DNA of 11,796 nt from Clostridium sp. AF27-2AA (GTDB lineage: Bacteria > Bacillota > Clostridia > Lachnospirales > Lachnospiraceae): NCBI RefSeq assembly GCF_003478505.1, contig NZ_QUFI01000055.1, positions 1 through 11,796 on the forward strand, read 5' to 3'. This document shows positions 1 to 5,961 of this stretch, in pieces (position 1 is the stretch's first letter; the number at the start of each line of letters is the position of its first letter). The notes under the pieces were generated by a model, which worked only from the letters and a program-made list of their open reading frames with translations, did no database searches and was not told the DNA's origin. A program made the translations under genes and the position numbers.

Positions 1-33
1 TGCTTCGGACCTTTCGCGACTATTCTTAAATTG

Positions 34-744
34 TTATTTGTTTTGCTTGGCGCTTTGTTCTTCGATGCTCTTTCGGATCTGTAGCATGTGCTGGTCGGTG
101 GCGGTGATGACTTCGGCGCACTGGCGCAGGTCTTCGCTGATTTCATCGGCTGCGGCACCGATGTCCTTTTTGTACTTTAACTGGTGGTCCAGGCTGGCCC
201 AGAAATCCATGGCAATGGTGCGGATCTGGACTTCCACGCGCAGGTTCTTTTTCTCCTCGGAGAAGAAGACCGGAATCTCGATAATGAGATGGTAGCTGCG
301 GTAGCCATTGGGCTTCGGATTTTTAATGTAGTCCTTGATGGCAATGACGGTGATGTCATCCTGGCTGACCAGCATGTTGGCTACAGCGTAGATATCATCT
401 ACGAAGGAGCAGATGACACGGATTCCGGCTACATCATCTAAGTTGTTCATCATGGATTCCAGTGTGACCGGAAGGTTTCTGCGCTGCAGCTTTTCTACGA
501 TACTAATGGGTTTTTTGACACGGGATTTGATCATTTCGATGGGGTTTCTCTGATTTTTGATGGAAAGCTCATCGTTTAATACTTCTAATTTTGTCTTCAC
601 TTCCCGGATGGCACAGGTATACATCATCATGGCCTGCTGGAATTCTCTGGCCTGGCTGATGAGGGCGTCCGGTACCTGTACAAGATTCGGGACATTGACA
701 GCGGACTGAACCAGTTCGCTGTTCGGGTTCATATTCATGTTCAT
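34..744 (-). CDS. Small alarmone synthetase, (p)ppGpp synthetase (RelA/SpoT domain only)
   Basis: 236 residues with a single RelA_SpoT nucleotidyltransferase domain, which transfers pyrophosphate from ATP to GDP or GTP to make the stringent-response alarmones in the cytosol. Visible family motifs are RVKKPISIVEKL (75-86), DVAGIRVIC (104-112), the KDYIKNPKPNGYRSYH segment (137-152) and EVQIRTIAMDFWASLDH (171-187). There is no N-terminal HD hydrolase domain and no C-terminal TGS or ACT domain, and the length fits the RelQ/RelP-type small synthetases of Firmicutes rather than full-length Rel. Three Met codons lie at the N terminus (residues 1, 3, 5); the first is chosen because GAGG (minus strand, 757-754) sits 9 nt before it. 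It is divergent from mrp and has its own strong promoter. No terminator is seen between the stop and the window edge. I cannot decide between YjbM-like and YwaC-like subclasses. Confidence 0.93.
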   Translation of the reverse strand: MNMNMNPNSELVQSAVNVPNLVQVPDALISQAREFQQAMMMYTCAIREVKTKLEVLNDELSIKNQRNPIEMIKSRVKKPISIVEKLQRRNLPVTLESMMNNLDDVAGIRVICSFVDDIYAVANMLVSQDDITVIAIKDYIKNPKPNGYRSYHLIIEIPVFFSEEKKNLRVEVQIRTIAMDFWASLDHQLKYKKDIGAAADEISEDLRQCAEVITATDQHMLQIRKSIEEQSAKQNK

Positions 745-772
745 TGGTAACTACCTCGTTGCTTTTTTTGCG

Positions 773-800
773 CAATATTTCCTGAAATCGAAAAATATTG
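773..800. repeat. AT-rich inverted repeat in the alarmone synthetase leader
   Basis: CAATATTT (773-780) is mirrored by AAATATTG (793-800) with a 12-nt loop, in the transcribed leader between promoter and ribosome binding site. There is no following U-tract in either direction, so it is not a standard terminator. It is AT-rich and could be chance. Confidence 0.35.
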
Positions 801-816
801 TTGAAATATTATCTAT

Positions 817-844
817 ATTATATCAGATTCCAAGGGGCATACAA
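817..844 (-). promoter_or_regulatory. Promoter of the small alarmone synthetase
   Basis: On the minus strand: -35 TTGTAT (844-839), a 16-nt spacer, and a perfect -10 TATAAT (822-817) preceded by TGA, giving an extended -10. It faces the alarmone synthetase and predicts a leader of roughly 65 nt. The sigma-A type is inferred from the match. Confidence 0.75.
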
Positions 845-866
845 GGTATATTTTTGTATACAAGGG
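839..866. repeat. Repeated ATACAAGG with small palindrome upstream of the alarmone synthetase promoter
   Basis: ATACAAGG occurs at 839-846 and again at 858-865, 19 bp apart, and GTATA (846-850) is mirrored by TATAC (857-861) across a 6-nt gap. The first copy overlaps the -35 box of the minus-strand promoter. The arrangement looks like a possible regulator site, but no family is recognised. Confidence 0.3.
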
Positions 867-886
867 TTTTGTTTTTGGGAGAAATG

Positions 887-895
887 TGGTATGCT
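887..895 (+). promoter_or_regulatory. Possible extended -10 promoter for mrp
   Basis: TGG followed by TATGCT (890-895) resembles an extended -10 element. The -35 region is only T-rich, with no good hexamer at standard spacing. It would give a leader of about 48 nt before mrp. Low confidence; no better site is seen in 745-949. Confidence 0.35.
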
Positions 896-949
896 TGAGT
901 TCAGGATCAGTAGTAACATAAGAGTGTATCAGAATTTGGAGGTATTTAC

Positions 950-1786
950 ATGAGCGAAAATTGTACCCATAACTGCAGCACCTGCGGCGAATCCTGCAAA
1001 AGCCGTACGGCAGAGCAGACAAGTTTTTTAGAACCGTTAAATCCGGCAAGCAGTGTTAAGAAAGTAATCGGTGTAGTCAGCGGCAAGGGCGGCGTCGGCA
1101 AATCCCTGGTCACCGCCATGATGGCAGTGAAGATGAACAGTAAGGGCAAGCATACCGCAATCCTGGACGCAGACATTACCGGTCCGTCCATCCCGAAGGC
1201 ATTTGGCCTGAATAACAATATGGTCATGATGACCAAAGACAACCTGATGATTCCGGCTACTTCCGCGTTGGGCATTGATATCATGTCCGCAAACCTGCTC
1301 CTGGACAACGACACCGATCCGGTCATCTGGAGAGGTCCGGTCATCGCAGGCGCAGTAAAACAGTTCTGGAATGAAACCCTCTGGGAGGATGTAGATTACA
1401 TGTTCGTCGACATGCCTCCGGGAACCGGTGATGTTCCGTTAACCGTATTTCAGTCTCTTCCGGTGAATGGCATCATCATCGTAACCTCTCCGCAGGAGCT
1501 GGTTTCCATGATCGTGGCAAAGGCTGTGAAGATGGCACAGAAGATGGATATTCCGATTCTTGGCCTGGTAGAGAACATGAGTTACCTGGAGTGCCCGGAC
1601 TGCGGCAAGAAGATTTCTGTATTCGGTGAGAGCCATATCGATGAGATTGCGAAAGAGTACAACATTCCGGTACTGGCAAAGCTTCCGATTGACCCGAAGG
1701 TAGCCGAGCATGTGGACAACGGCACCATCGAGTATCTGGAGAGAGACTGGTTCGATCTGGCGGCTGAGAAGGCTATGGAGCTGTAA
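950..1786 (+). CDS. mrp: Mrp/NBP35-family Fe-S cluster carrier ATPase
   Basis: 278 residues. A cytosolic P-loop ATPase of the Mrp/ApbC/NBP35 group, which binds and transfers Fe-S clusters to target proteins. It has the deviant Walker A SGKGGVGKS (44-52, with signature Lys46 and Lys51), the DADITGPS segment (73-80), a Walker-B-like VDMPPGTGD (153-161), the TSPQ motif (179-182) and the CPDC pair (Cys215, Cys218) that in this family bridges a cluster across the dimer. The N terminus has four clustered cysteines (5, 9, 12, 16), recalling the NBP35 ferredoxin-like end but with different spacing. The N-terminal DUF59 domain of E. coli Mrp is absent. The start is supported by GGAGG at 938-942, 7 nt upstream. 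It is followed by a terminator shared with the convergent GNAT gene. Family assignment is firm; the clients are unknown. Confidence 0.93.
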   Translation: MSENCTHNCSTCGESCKSRTAEQTSFLEPLNPASSVKKVIGVVSGKGGVGKSLVTAMMAVKMNSKGKHTAILDADITGPSIPKAFGLNNNMVMMTKDNLMIPATSALGIDIMSANLLLDNDTDPVIWRGPVIAGAVKQFWNETLWEDVDYMFVDMPPGTGDVPLTVFQSLPVNGIIIVTSPQELVSMIVAKAVKMAQKMDIPILGLVENMSYLECPDCGKKISVFGESHIDEIAKEYNIPVLAKLPIDPKVAEHVDNGTIEYLERDWFDLAAEKAMEL

Positions 1787-1825
1787 AGAGCCAGAAGGCC
1801 AGGCATTGCCAGCGTAATATTCAAT

Positions 1826-2596
1826 TCAATAGAAGTAATATGACAGGGTTTTCGTGACAGAAAACCCTGTTTTTTTGTACAGGGCAATGGCTGGAGCATT
1901 ATCTCCGGCGACCTGTAAAATGACTTTTTTGAATCCTTTTTGGGCAAGGTCCGGGAGAAGAAGCTGGAGAAAGGCAGTTCCACAGCCCTGGTTTCGGAAT
2001 TCCGGCAAAACCTCTACGTGATGGAGACAGACTGTGGTCTGGCTGATCGGTTCGGCCGAGGTGGTACCACAGAGGATGCCGGAGCGAAATAGCGTGTATT
2101 CGGTTTCAGAGGTCTGGGTCAGGGAAAATGGATGGGAAGCAATGGTGCCGTCTGAAATGCCGGCCTGCTGTGCCATGTGCCAGCTGTTCAGATCACATGC
2201 CATCATATGTTCATCAGAATCTTTTTCAGCTCCAAGGGCCGCCAGCGTTTTGATGGCATCCGCGCAGTCTTCGGAAACCGCGAAGAGCAGATCAACATCA
2301 GGATACTGGGAGACTGCTTCGTCAAGAAGCCGGGAAAAGAATCCCTGTCTGCGAAATTCCGGGTGGGTGAAGGCGCAGCATTCCGCCAGGGTTTCTTCGT
2401 AGGAAATAAGCGTCAGACAGGCTGCCAGACGGCCATCCGCGAGATAACCCAGGAAGTGGGTGAGATGTTCTTCTTCCACCGGATAGGACAGCTCGATGCC
2501 GTCATGGCGGTGGCAAAATGTGGTCAGATCAGCAATTTCCTGCAGCTGCTTTTGGGTGAGCAAATTGGTTGGGCAAATATGAATATCCAGGTTCAT
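1826..2596 (-). CDS. Tandem GNAT-family N-acetyltransferase
   Basis: 256 residues from the chosen start. It contains two GNAT-like halves. The N-terminal half carries an acetyl-CoA-loop-like stretch HPEFRRQGFFSRLL (78-91) after a strand reading ECCAF. The C-terminal half carries VEVLPEFRNQGCGTAFL (194-210), whose RNQGCG is the classic pyrophosphate-binding loop, and ends with the typical NAPAIALYKKTGF (233-245). The C-terminal half is probably the active one; the N-terminal loop (RRQGFF) departs from the Q/R-x-x-G-x-G/A pattern. The substrate cannot be read from the sequence. An upstream in-frame Met would add 32 hydrophobic and lysine-rich residues, but the Met at 2596 has AGGAGG 5 nt before it, and a promoter maps between the two, so the short form is preferred. 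It is convergent with mrp and divergent from lrgA. Confidence 0.85.
   Translation of the reverse strand: MNLDIHICPTNLLTQKQLQEIADLTTFCHRHDGIELSYPVEEEHLTHFLGYLADGRLAACLTLISYEETLAECCAFTHPEFRRQGFFSRLLDEAVSQYPDVDLLFAVSEDCADAIKTLAALGAEKDSDEHMMACDLNSWHMAQQAGISDGTIASHPFSLTQTSETEYTLFRSGILCGTTSAEPISQTTVCLHHVEVLPEFRNQGCGTAFLQLLLPDLAQKGFKKVILQVAGDNAPAIALYKKTGFSVTKTLSYYFY
1843..1876 (+). terminator. Intrinsic terminator of mrp, inside the GNAT gene 3' end
   Basis: A perfect 10-bp stem (1843-1852 with 1861-1870) encloses an 8-nt loop and merges into a run of seven T (1870-1876). It lies about 55 nt after the mrp stop. In the other direction the stem has no U-tract after it, so it should act on mrp only. 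The whole hairpin is also coding sequence of the convergent GNAT gene. Confidence 0.85.
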
Positions 2597-2641
2597 GGAG
2601 GCCTCCTGATGAAAAATTTTCTTTGATTCTTTTGTAACTAA

Positions 2642-2670
2642 AGTATAGGAAAAAAACATAAAGAATACAA
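2642..2670 (-). promoter_or_regulatory. Promoter of the GNAT gene
   Basis: On the minus strand: -35 TTGTAT (2670-2665), 17-nt spacer, -10 TATACT (2647-2642). Transcription would start near 2635, downstream of the alternative Met at 2692, which supports the shorter GNAT start at 2596. Confidence 0.7.
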
Positions 2671-2671
2671 G

Positions 2672-2681
2672 AATGTACATT
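2672..2681. repeat. Palindrome between divergent promoters
   Basis: AATGTACATT is a perfect 10-bp palindrome lying between the -35 boxes of the GNAT and lrgA promoters and touching the lrgA -35. Its position suits an operator acting on both directions. No known regulator consensus is recognised. Confidence 0.35.
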
Positions 2682-2707
2682 GACTTTTCCATTTCCGATG
2701 GTAGAAT
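2680..2707 (+). promoter_or_regulatory. Promoter of lrgA-lrgB
   Basis: -35 TTGACT (2680-2685), 16-nt spacer, -10 TAGAAT (2702-2707). It predicts a leader of about 70 nt before lrgA. It is back to back with the GNAT promoter: the -35 boxes are 9 bp apart. Confidence 0.75.
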
Positions 2708-2748
2708 ACATTACTGTTTACACAAATTTACATGTATGCAATATGTAA

Positions 2749-2780
2749 CGGTGATGCAGTGCTGCAGTCACCGGAAAGGA
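2749..2780 (+). promoter_or_regulatory. 5'-UTR hairpin abutting the lrgA ribosome binding site
   Basis: CGGTGATGCA (2749-2758) pairs with TGCA (2763-2766) and TCACCG (2768-2773), leaving a GTGC loop and a single bulged G at 2767. The Shine-Dalgarno GGAAAGGA (2773-2780) begins at the last base of the stem. A stable stem at this place could tune ribosome access or protect the mRNA. There is also an upstream inverted repeat TTACAT (2728-2733) / ATGTAA (2743-2748). Confidence 0.5.
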
Positions 2781-2786
2781 CAAACC

Positions 2787-3170
2787 ATGAAGTATATCAA
2801 AGAGTCAGCGATCATCTTTGGCATTACGATGATCGGAGAATTTTTAAACAGGCTTTTGCCGCTGCCGGTTCCGGCCGGTGTGTACGGACTGTTTCTGCTT
2901 CTGCTTTTGCTTTGCACGAAGGTGCTTAAGCTGGAAGCTATTGAAGCTACCGGAAACTTTCTTCTGGATACAATGCCGATCATGTTTATTCCGGCTTCTG
3001 TCGGACTGATTGACAGTTATGATGCCATGAAAGCAATTCTGATTCCCCTGATCGTAACCTGTCTGATTTCTACGGTTGTGGTCATGGGTGTGACCGGCAA
3101 GGTAACGGAGTTTATGGTGAAGCTTCTGAAAAAGAATGAAACAAACGCAGGAGAGGAGACAAGAGCATGA
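2787..3170 (+). CDS. lrgA: LrgA/CidA-family membrane protein
   Basis: 127 residues, the usual size for the CidA/LrgA (holin-like) family. It has about four hydrophobic membrane segments (roughly 7-24, 30-47, 62-77, 84-105) and a short charged C-terminal tail. The PLPVPAGVYGLFLLL stretch (25-39) and the MPIMFIPASVGLI stretch (63-75) are family hallmarks. In staphylococci LrgAB is tied to control of murein hydrolase activity; in Bacillus subtilis the related PftAB imports pyruvate. The transport role is the safer guess here, but it is inferred. The start at 2787 is chosen over an in-frame upstream Met because GGAAAGGA precedes it and the upstream region holds the promoter. lrgB overlaps it by 4 nt (ATGA), so the two are translationally coupled. 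Confidence 0.9.
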   Translation: MKYIKESAIIFGITMIGEFLNRLLPLPVPAGVYGLFLLLLLLCTKVLKLEAIEATGNFLLDTMPIMFIPASVGLIDSYDAMKAILIPLIVTCLISTVVVMGVTGKVTEFMVKLLKKNETNAGEETRA

Positions 3171-3856
3171 GTGTTTTACAGGAATCCCTTTATTTTGGAT
3201 TTGTGATCAGCCTGGCTGCGTATCTGATTGGCTGCTGGCTTAAAAAAAAGGTGGGCTGGGCTATTTTGAACCCGCTTCTGGTGGCTGTTGTGATCGTGAT
3301 TGCAGTGCTGCAGCTGTTGCATGTGGATTACGCTTCTTATAACAACAGCGCCAAGTACATCAGCTATCTGCTGACACCGGCTACGGTGTGTCTGGCCATT
3401 CCACTGTATAAGCAGCTGGAACTTTTAAAGCAGAATTTTCTCTCCGTGATCATATCCATTACTTCTGGTGTGGCAGCCAGCACAGGCAGCATCTTCTTGC
3501 TGTGTACGCTGTTTGGTGTGGAGCATATCCACTATGTTTCCTTCCTGCCCAAGTCCATTACCACGGCCATTGGTATGGGTGTCAGTGAAGAGGCCGGTGG
3601 CATTGTGACGATCACGGTAGTCTGCATCATCATTACCGGTATCTTCGGAAATATCATTGCAGAGACGTTGTTTAAAATCTTAAAGATTGAAGAACCCATT
3701 GCAAAGGGACTGGCACTGGGAACCTCTGCTCATGCAATCGGAACATCGAAGGCACTGGAGCTTGGTGAAGTAGAGGGTGCCATGAGCAGTCTTTCCATCG
3801 CAGTGGCCGGACTGATGACGGTCATCGTAGTTCCACTGGTGTCTGGCCTGATTTAG
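3167..3856 (+). CDS. lrgB: LrgB-family membrane protein (partner of LrgA)
   Basis: 229 residues, the normal family length, with about six to seven membrane segments. Conserved stretches visible are LLTPATVCLAIPLYKQ (68-83), PKSITTAIGMGVSEEAGG (128-145) and GLALGTSAHAIGTSKA (181-196), all typical of LrgB/CidB/PftB. It is expected to form a complex with LrgA in the cytoplasmic membrane, in the pyruvate-uptake or holin/antiholin-type role. GAGAGGAG at 3151-3158 inside lrgA serves as its ribosome binding site. No sensor kinase (LytS) or response regulator (LytR) gene lies nearby, unlike the classic lytSR-lrgAB order. Confidence 0.92.
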   Translation: MSVLQESLYFGFVISLAAYLIGCWLKKKVGWAILNPLLVAVVIVIAVLQLLHVDYASYNNSAKYISYLLTPATVCLAIPLYKQLELLKQNFLSVIISITSGVAASTGSIFLLCTLFGVEHIHYVSFLPKSITTAIGMGVSEEAGGIVTITVVCIIITGIFGNIIAETLFKILKIEEPIAKGLALGTSAHAIGTSKALELGEVEGAMSSLSIAVAGLMTVIVVPLVSGLI

Positions 3857-3881
3857 GGCTGGTTTAGGACTGGCTTCTGTC

Positions 3882-3910
3882 TTGACAGAATGCGGCAGAT
3901 TTTTTATACT
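3882..3910 (+). promoter_or_regulatory. Near-consensus promoter downstream of lrgB
   Basis: A perfect -35 TTGACA (3882-3887), 17-nt spacer and -10 TATACT (3905-3910), the best promoter match in the window. Transcription should start near 3917. The strong terminator at 3941-3976 lies only about 25 nt further on, so the default transcript would be about 60 nt. Confidence 0.8.
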
Positions 3911-3940
3911 GAATACGTATTAGGCGAATGCCTTGATCCA

Positions 3941-3976
3941 CGTCTGTTAGGGAAAACTCCCTGACAGGCGTTTTTT
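3941..3976 (+). terminator. Strong intrinsic terminator between lrgB and yitT
   Basis: A 13-bp stem (3941-3953 with 3958-3970, two G-U pairs) with an AAAC loop, followed by six T and a further T-rich stretch. It can end lrgAB transcription, but it also lies between the near-consensus promoter and yitT, so it may be an attenuator. AGGCG at 3922-3926 could pair with CGTCT at 3941-3945 as a weak competing stem, or form a small AGGC/GCCT hairpin (3922-3933). Confidence 0.88.
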
Positions 3977-4050
3977 GTTTTTGGGATTTTTTTCTTGAAA
4001 ATCGTGTTCTATGAACTGCAGGCAATTCGTATGGAAGGAGAACAGAAGTT

Positions 4051-4923
4051 ATGGAGACAAATTGGAATGAGAAATTACAGAAAGCCGCCTCGTTTGGAAT
4101 CGTGATCCTGGGGAATATCCTCTACGCACTGGCAGTCAGGCTTTTTTTGATGCCGGCTGGGCTTCTTACGGGAGGAACGACGGGAATCGGTCTGGCATTA
4201 AATCGCGCGTTTGGGATCCCGGTGTCCTCCTTTGTGCTGGTATTTAATGTGATCATGCTTTTGATCGGATGGAAGGTTATGGGGCGGAAGTTTGCGCTGA
4301 CTACCATTGTGAGTACCTTTGTATATCCCATTGCCCTGGGATTTTTTGAACGGCTGTTTGGAAATCTGGTGCTGACGGAGGATCTGTTTTTATGCACCAT
4401 ATTTTCAGGCCTGGGGATCGGGGCCTCCCTTGGAATCGTGATCCGCGCGGGGGCATCGACCGGAGGTATGGATATTCCGCCGCTGGTGCTCAATCATTAT
4501 CTGAGGATTCCGGTTTCGGTTTTCATGTATGTGTTTGATTTTTGCATTCTTCTGGTTCAGGCCGTTGGAAATCCGCCGGAAAAGGTATTGTATGGACTGA
4601 TCCTGGTCATGACCTACACGCTGGTCCTGGATAAGCTGATGCTGATGGGAACCACCCGCACAGAGGTGCGGATTGTCAGCGAGCATGCCCAGAAAATCCG
4701 GGAAGCTATCATTACGGAGATGGACCGCGGCGTAACCATGCTTTCCGGAGAAACCGGTTATCTGAAACATCCGACCCAGATGATCTTCAGCGTAATTTCC
4801 AACCGGCAGCTTCCGGAACTTGAAAAACTGGTCCGCCGCATTGATCCGGAATGTTTTATGGTGGTAAACCGGGTCAGCGAGGTGAGCGGGCGGGGCTTTT
4901 CCATGAAAAAAAGGTATCGCTGA
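4051..4923 (+). CDS. YitT-family membrane protein (DUF161 + DUF2179)
   Basis: 290 residues, the usual length for the YitT family. An N-terminal membrane region of about five helices (roughly 14-196) contains GLLTGGTTGIGLAL (37-50) and GASTGGMDIPPLVL (134-147), the glycine-rich signature loops of this family. A soluble C-terminal DUF2179 domain (about 205-285) includes GVTMLSGETGYL (227-238). The family is widespread in Firmicutes and usually multicopy; its substrate is not known to me, so no function is assigned. AAGGAG at 4035-4040, 10 nt before the ATG, supports the start. No convincing promoter is seen between the terminator at 3976 and this gene, which makes read-through of that terminator plausible. 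No hairpin terminator is seen after the stop. Confidence 0.92.
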   Translation: METNWNEKLQKAASFGIVILGNILYALAVRLFLMPAGLLTGGTTGIGLALNRAFGIPVSSFVLVFNVIMLLIGWKVMGRKFALTTIVSTFVYPIALGFFERLFGNLVLTEDLFLCTIFSGLGIGASLGIVIRAGASTGGMDIPPLVLNHYLRIPVSVFMYVFDFCILLVQAVGNPPEKVLYGLILVMTYTLVLDKLMLMGTTRTEVRIVSEHAQKIREAIITEMDRGVTMLSGETGYLKHPTQMIFSVISNRQLPELEKLVRRIDPECFMVVNRVSEVSGRGFSMKKRYR

Positions 4924-4940
4924 CGACATGCTTTTTTTTG

Positions 4941-4969
4941 TTGAAAGGGCCATGCGGATATGGTATATT
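4941..4969 (+). promoter_or_regulatory. Promoter of the pyrF-K-D-E operon
   Basis: -35 TTGAAA (4941-4946), 17-nt spacer, -10 TATATT (4964-4969). It gives a leader of about 48 nt containing the palindrome ATGCG-CTA-CGCAT (4993-5005). There is no room for a PyrR-type terminator/antiterminator, and none is seen. Confidence 0.8.
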
Positions 4970-4992
4970 AAAAAGAAGTATAAAAGAATATG

Positions 4993-5005
4993 ATGCGCTA
5001 CGCAT
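4993..5005. repeat. Short palindrome in the pyrF leader
   Basis: ATGCG and CGCAT flank CTA, 8 bp before the AGGAGG ribosome binding site (5013-5018). It could be a small mRNA hairpin or an operator just after the transcription start. No U-tract follows, so it is not a terminator. Confidence 0.4.
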
Positions 5006-5023
5006 ACACTTAAGGAGGAAGCC

Positions 5024-5941
5024 ATGATTCAGAAGCTGATTGAAAAGATTCAGAAGACAAAGGCACCGATCTGTGTGGGATTGGATCCGATGTTAAACTA
5101 TATTCCGGAGCACATTTTAAAGAAGTCTTTCGGAGAGTTTGGTGAGACGTTAGAGGGCGCGGCAGACGCCATCTGGAATTTCAACAAGGAGATCGTAGAC
5201 CACACCTGGGACCTGATTCCGTCTGTGAAGCCGCAGATCGCCATGTACGAGCAGTTTGGCATTGAGGGATTAAAGGTGTATGACAAGACTGTGAAATACT
5301 GCCAGGAGAAGGGCCTTGTAGTTATCGGCGACGCAAAGCGCGGTGATATCGGTTCCACTTCCGCAGCATACGCAACCGCGCATCTGGGCAAGGTAAAGGT
5401 TGGAAACAGCATCTGTTCCGCATTCAACACGGATTTCCTTACCGTAAATCCGTATCTGGGAACCGATGGCGTAAAACCGTTTGTCGATGTCTGCAATGCA
5501 GAGAACAGGGGTATTTTCGTACTGGTTAAGACATCCAACCCGTCCAGCGGCGAGTTCCAGGACAGACTCATTGACGGCAAGCCGCTTTATGAGCATGTGG
5601 CAGCTAAAGTCGTTGAGTGGGGTGAGGCTTCCATGGATGGCGCGTACAGCAACGTAGGCGCAGTGGTAGGCGCAACCTATCCGGAGATGAGCGCCATTTT
5701 AAGAAAGCTCATGCCGAAGACTTACTTCCTGGTACCGGGCTACGGCGCACAGGGCGGCACCGCAAAAGACTTAAAGAACTGCTTCAATGAAGACGGACTC
5801 GGTGCAGTCGTGAACTCGTCCCGCGGCATCATTGCGGCATACCGCCAGGAGAAGTACGCAAAGTTTGGCGCAGAGCATTTCGCAGAGGCATCCAGACAGG
5901 CTGTCATCGATATGGTAGCTGATATCAACAGCGTGCTGTAA
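5024..5941 (+). CDS. pyrF: Orotidine 5'-phosphate decarboxylase, long type
   Basis: 305 residues. Decarboxylates OMP to UMP, the last step of de novo pyrimidine synthesis, as a TIM-barrel dimer in the cytosol. The catalytic cluster is DAKRGDI (Asp103, Lys105, Asp108), with the substrate-binding CVGLDP at 17-22, VPGYGAQGG at 237-245 and VNSSRGI at 263-269. At about 305 residues it belongs to the longer PyrF subfamily (type 2), not the roughly 240-residue form of B. subtilis. AGGAGG at 5013-5018, 5 nt from the ATG, makes the start certain. It is the first gene of the operon and 20 bp before pyrK. Confidence 0.96.
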   Translation: MIQKLIEKIQKTKAPICVGLDPMLNYIPEHILKKSFGEFGETLEGAADAIWNFNKEIVDHTWDLIPSVKPQIAMYEQFGIEGLKVYDKTVKYCQEKGLVVIGDAKRGDIGSTSAAYATAHLGKVKVGNSICSAFNTDFLTVNPYLGTDGVKPFVDVCNAENRGIFVLVKTSNPSSGEFQDRLIDGKPLYEHVAAKVVEWGEASMDGAYSNVGAVVGATYPEMSAILRKLMPKTYFLVPGYGAQGGTAKDLKNCFNEDGLGAVVNSSRGIIAAYRQEKYAKFGAEHFAEASRQAVIDMVADINSVL

Positions 5942-5961
5942 TAGAAGCGAAGGAGCAGAGT

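Noticed and set aside
2034..2626. Plus-strand open frames of 122 and 149 residues opposite the GNAT gene
   Set aside because: They lack family motifs and ribosome binding sites and mirror the GNAT coding frame, which has clear motifs.
2597..2692. 32-residue N-terminal extension of the GNAT protein from the Met at 2692
   Set aside because: A good minus-strand promoter (2642-2670) lies inside it and AGGAGG precedes the Met at 2596.
2787..3856. A phage holin/antiholin or toxin module
   Set aside because: Both proteins match the chromosomal LrgA/LrgB families, and no phage, lysin or immunity genes surround them.
3911..3976. Fluoride (crcB) or other known riboswitch upstream of yitT
   Set aside because: The TTAGGCGA start recalls the fluoride aptamer, but the following conserved parts (GTTCGCC, the CTGATGA-CTCC segment) are missing. 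No other class I know fits.
4405..5025. 206-residue minus-strand frame across yitT and the pyr promoter
   Set aside because: It is antisense to a clear YitT protein, has no recognisable motif, and would run through the pyrF promoter.
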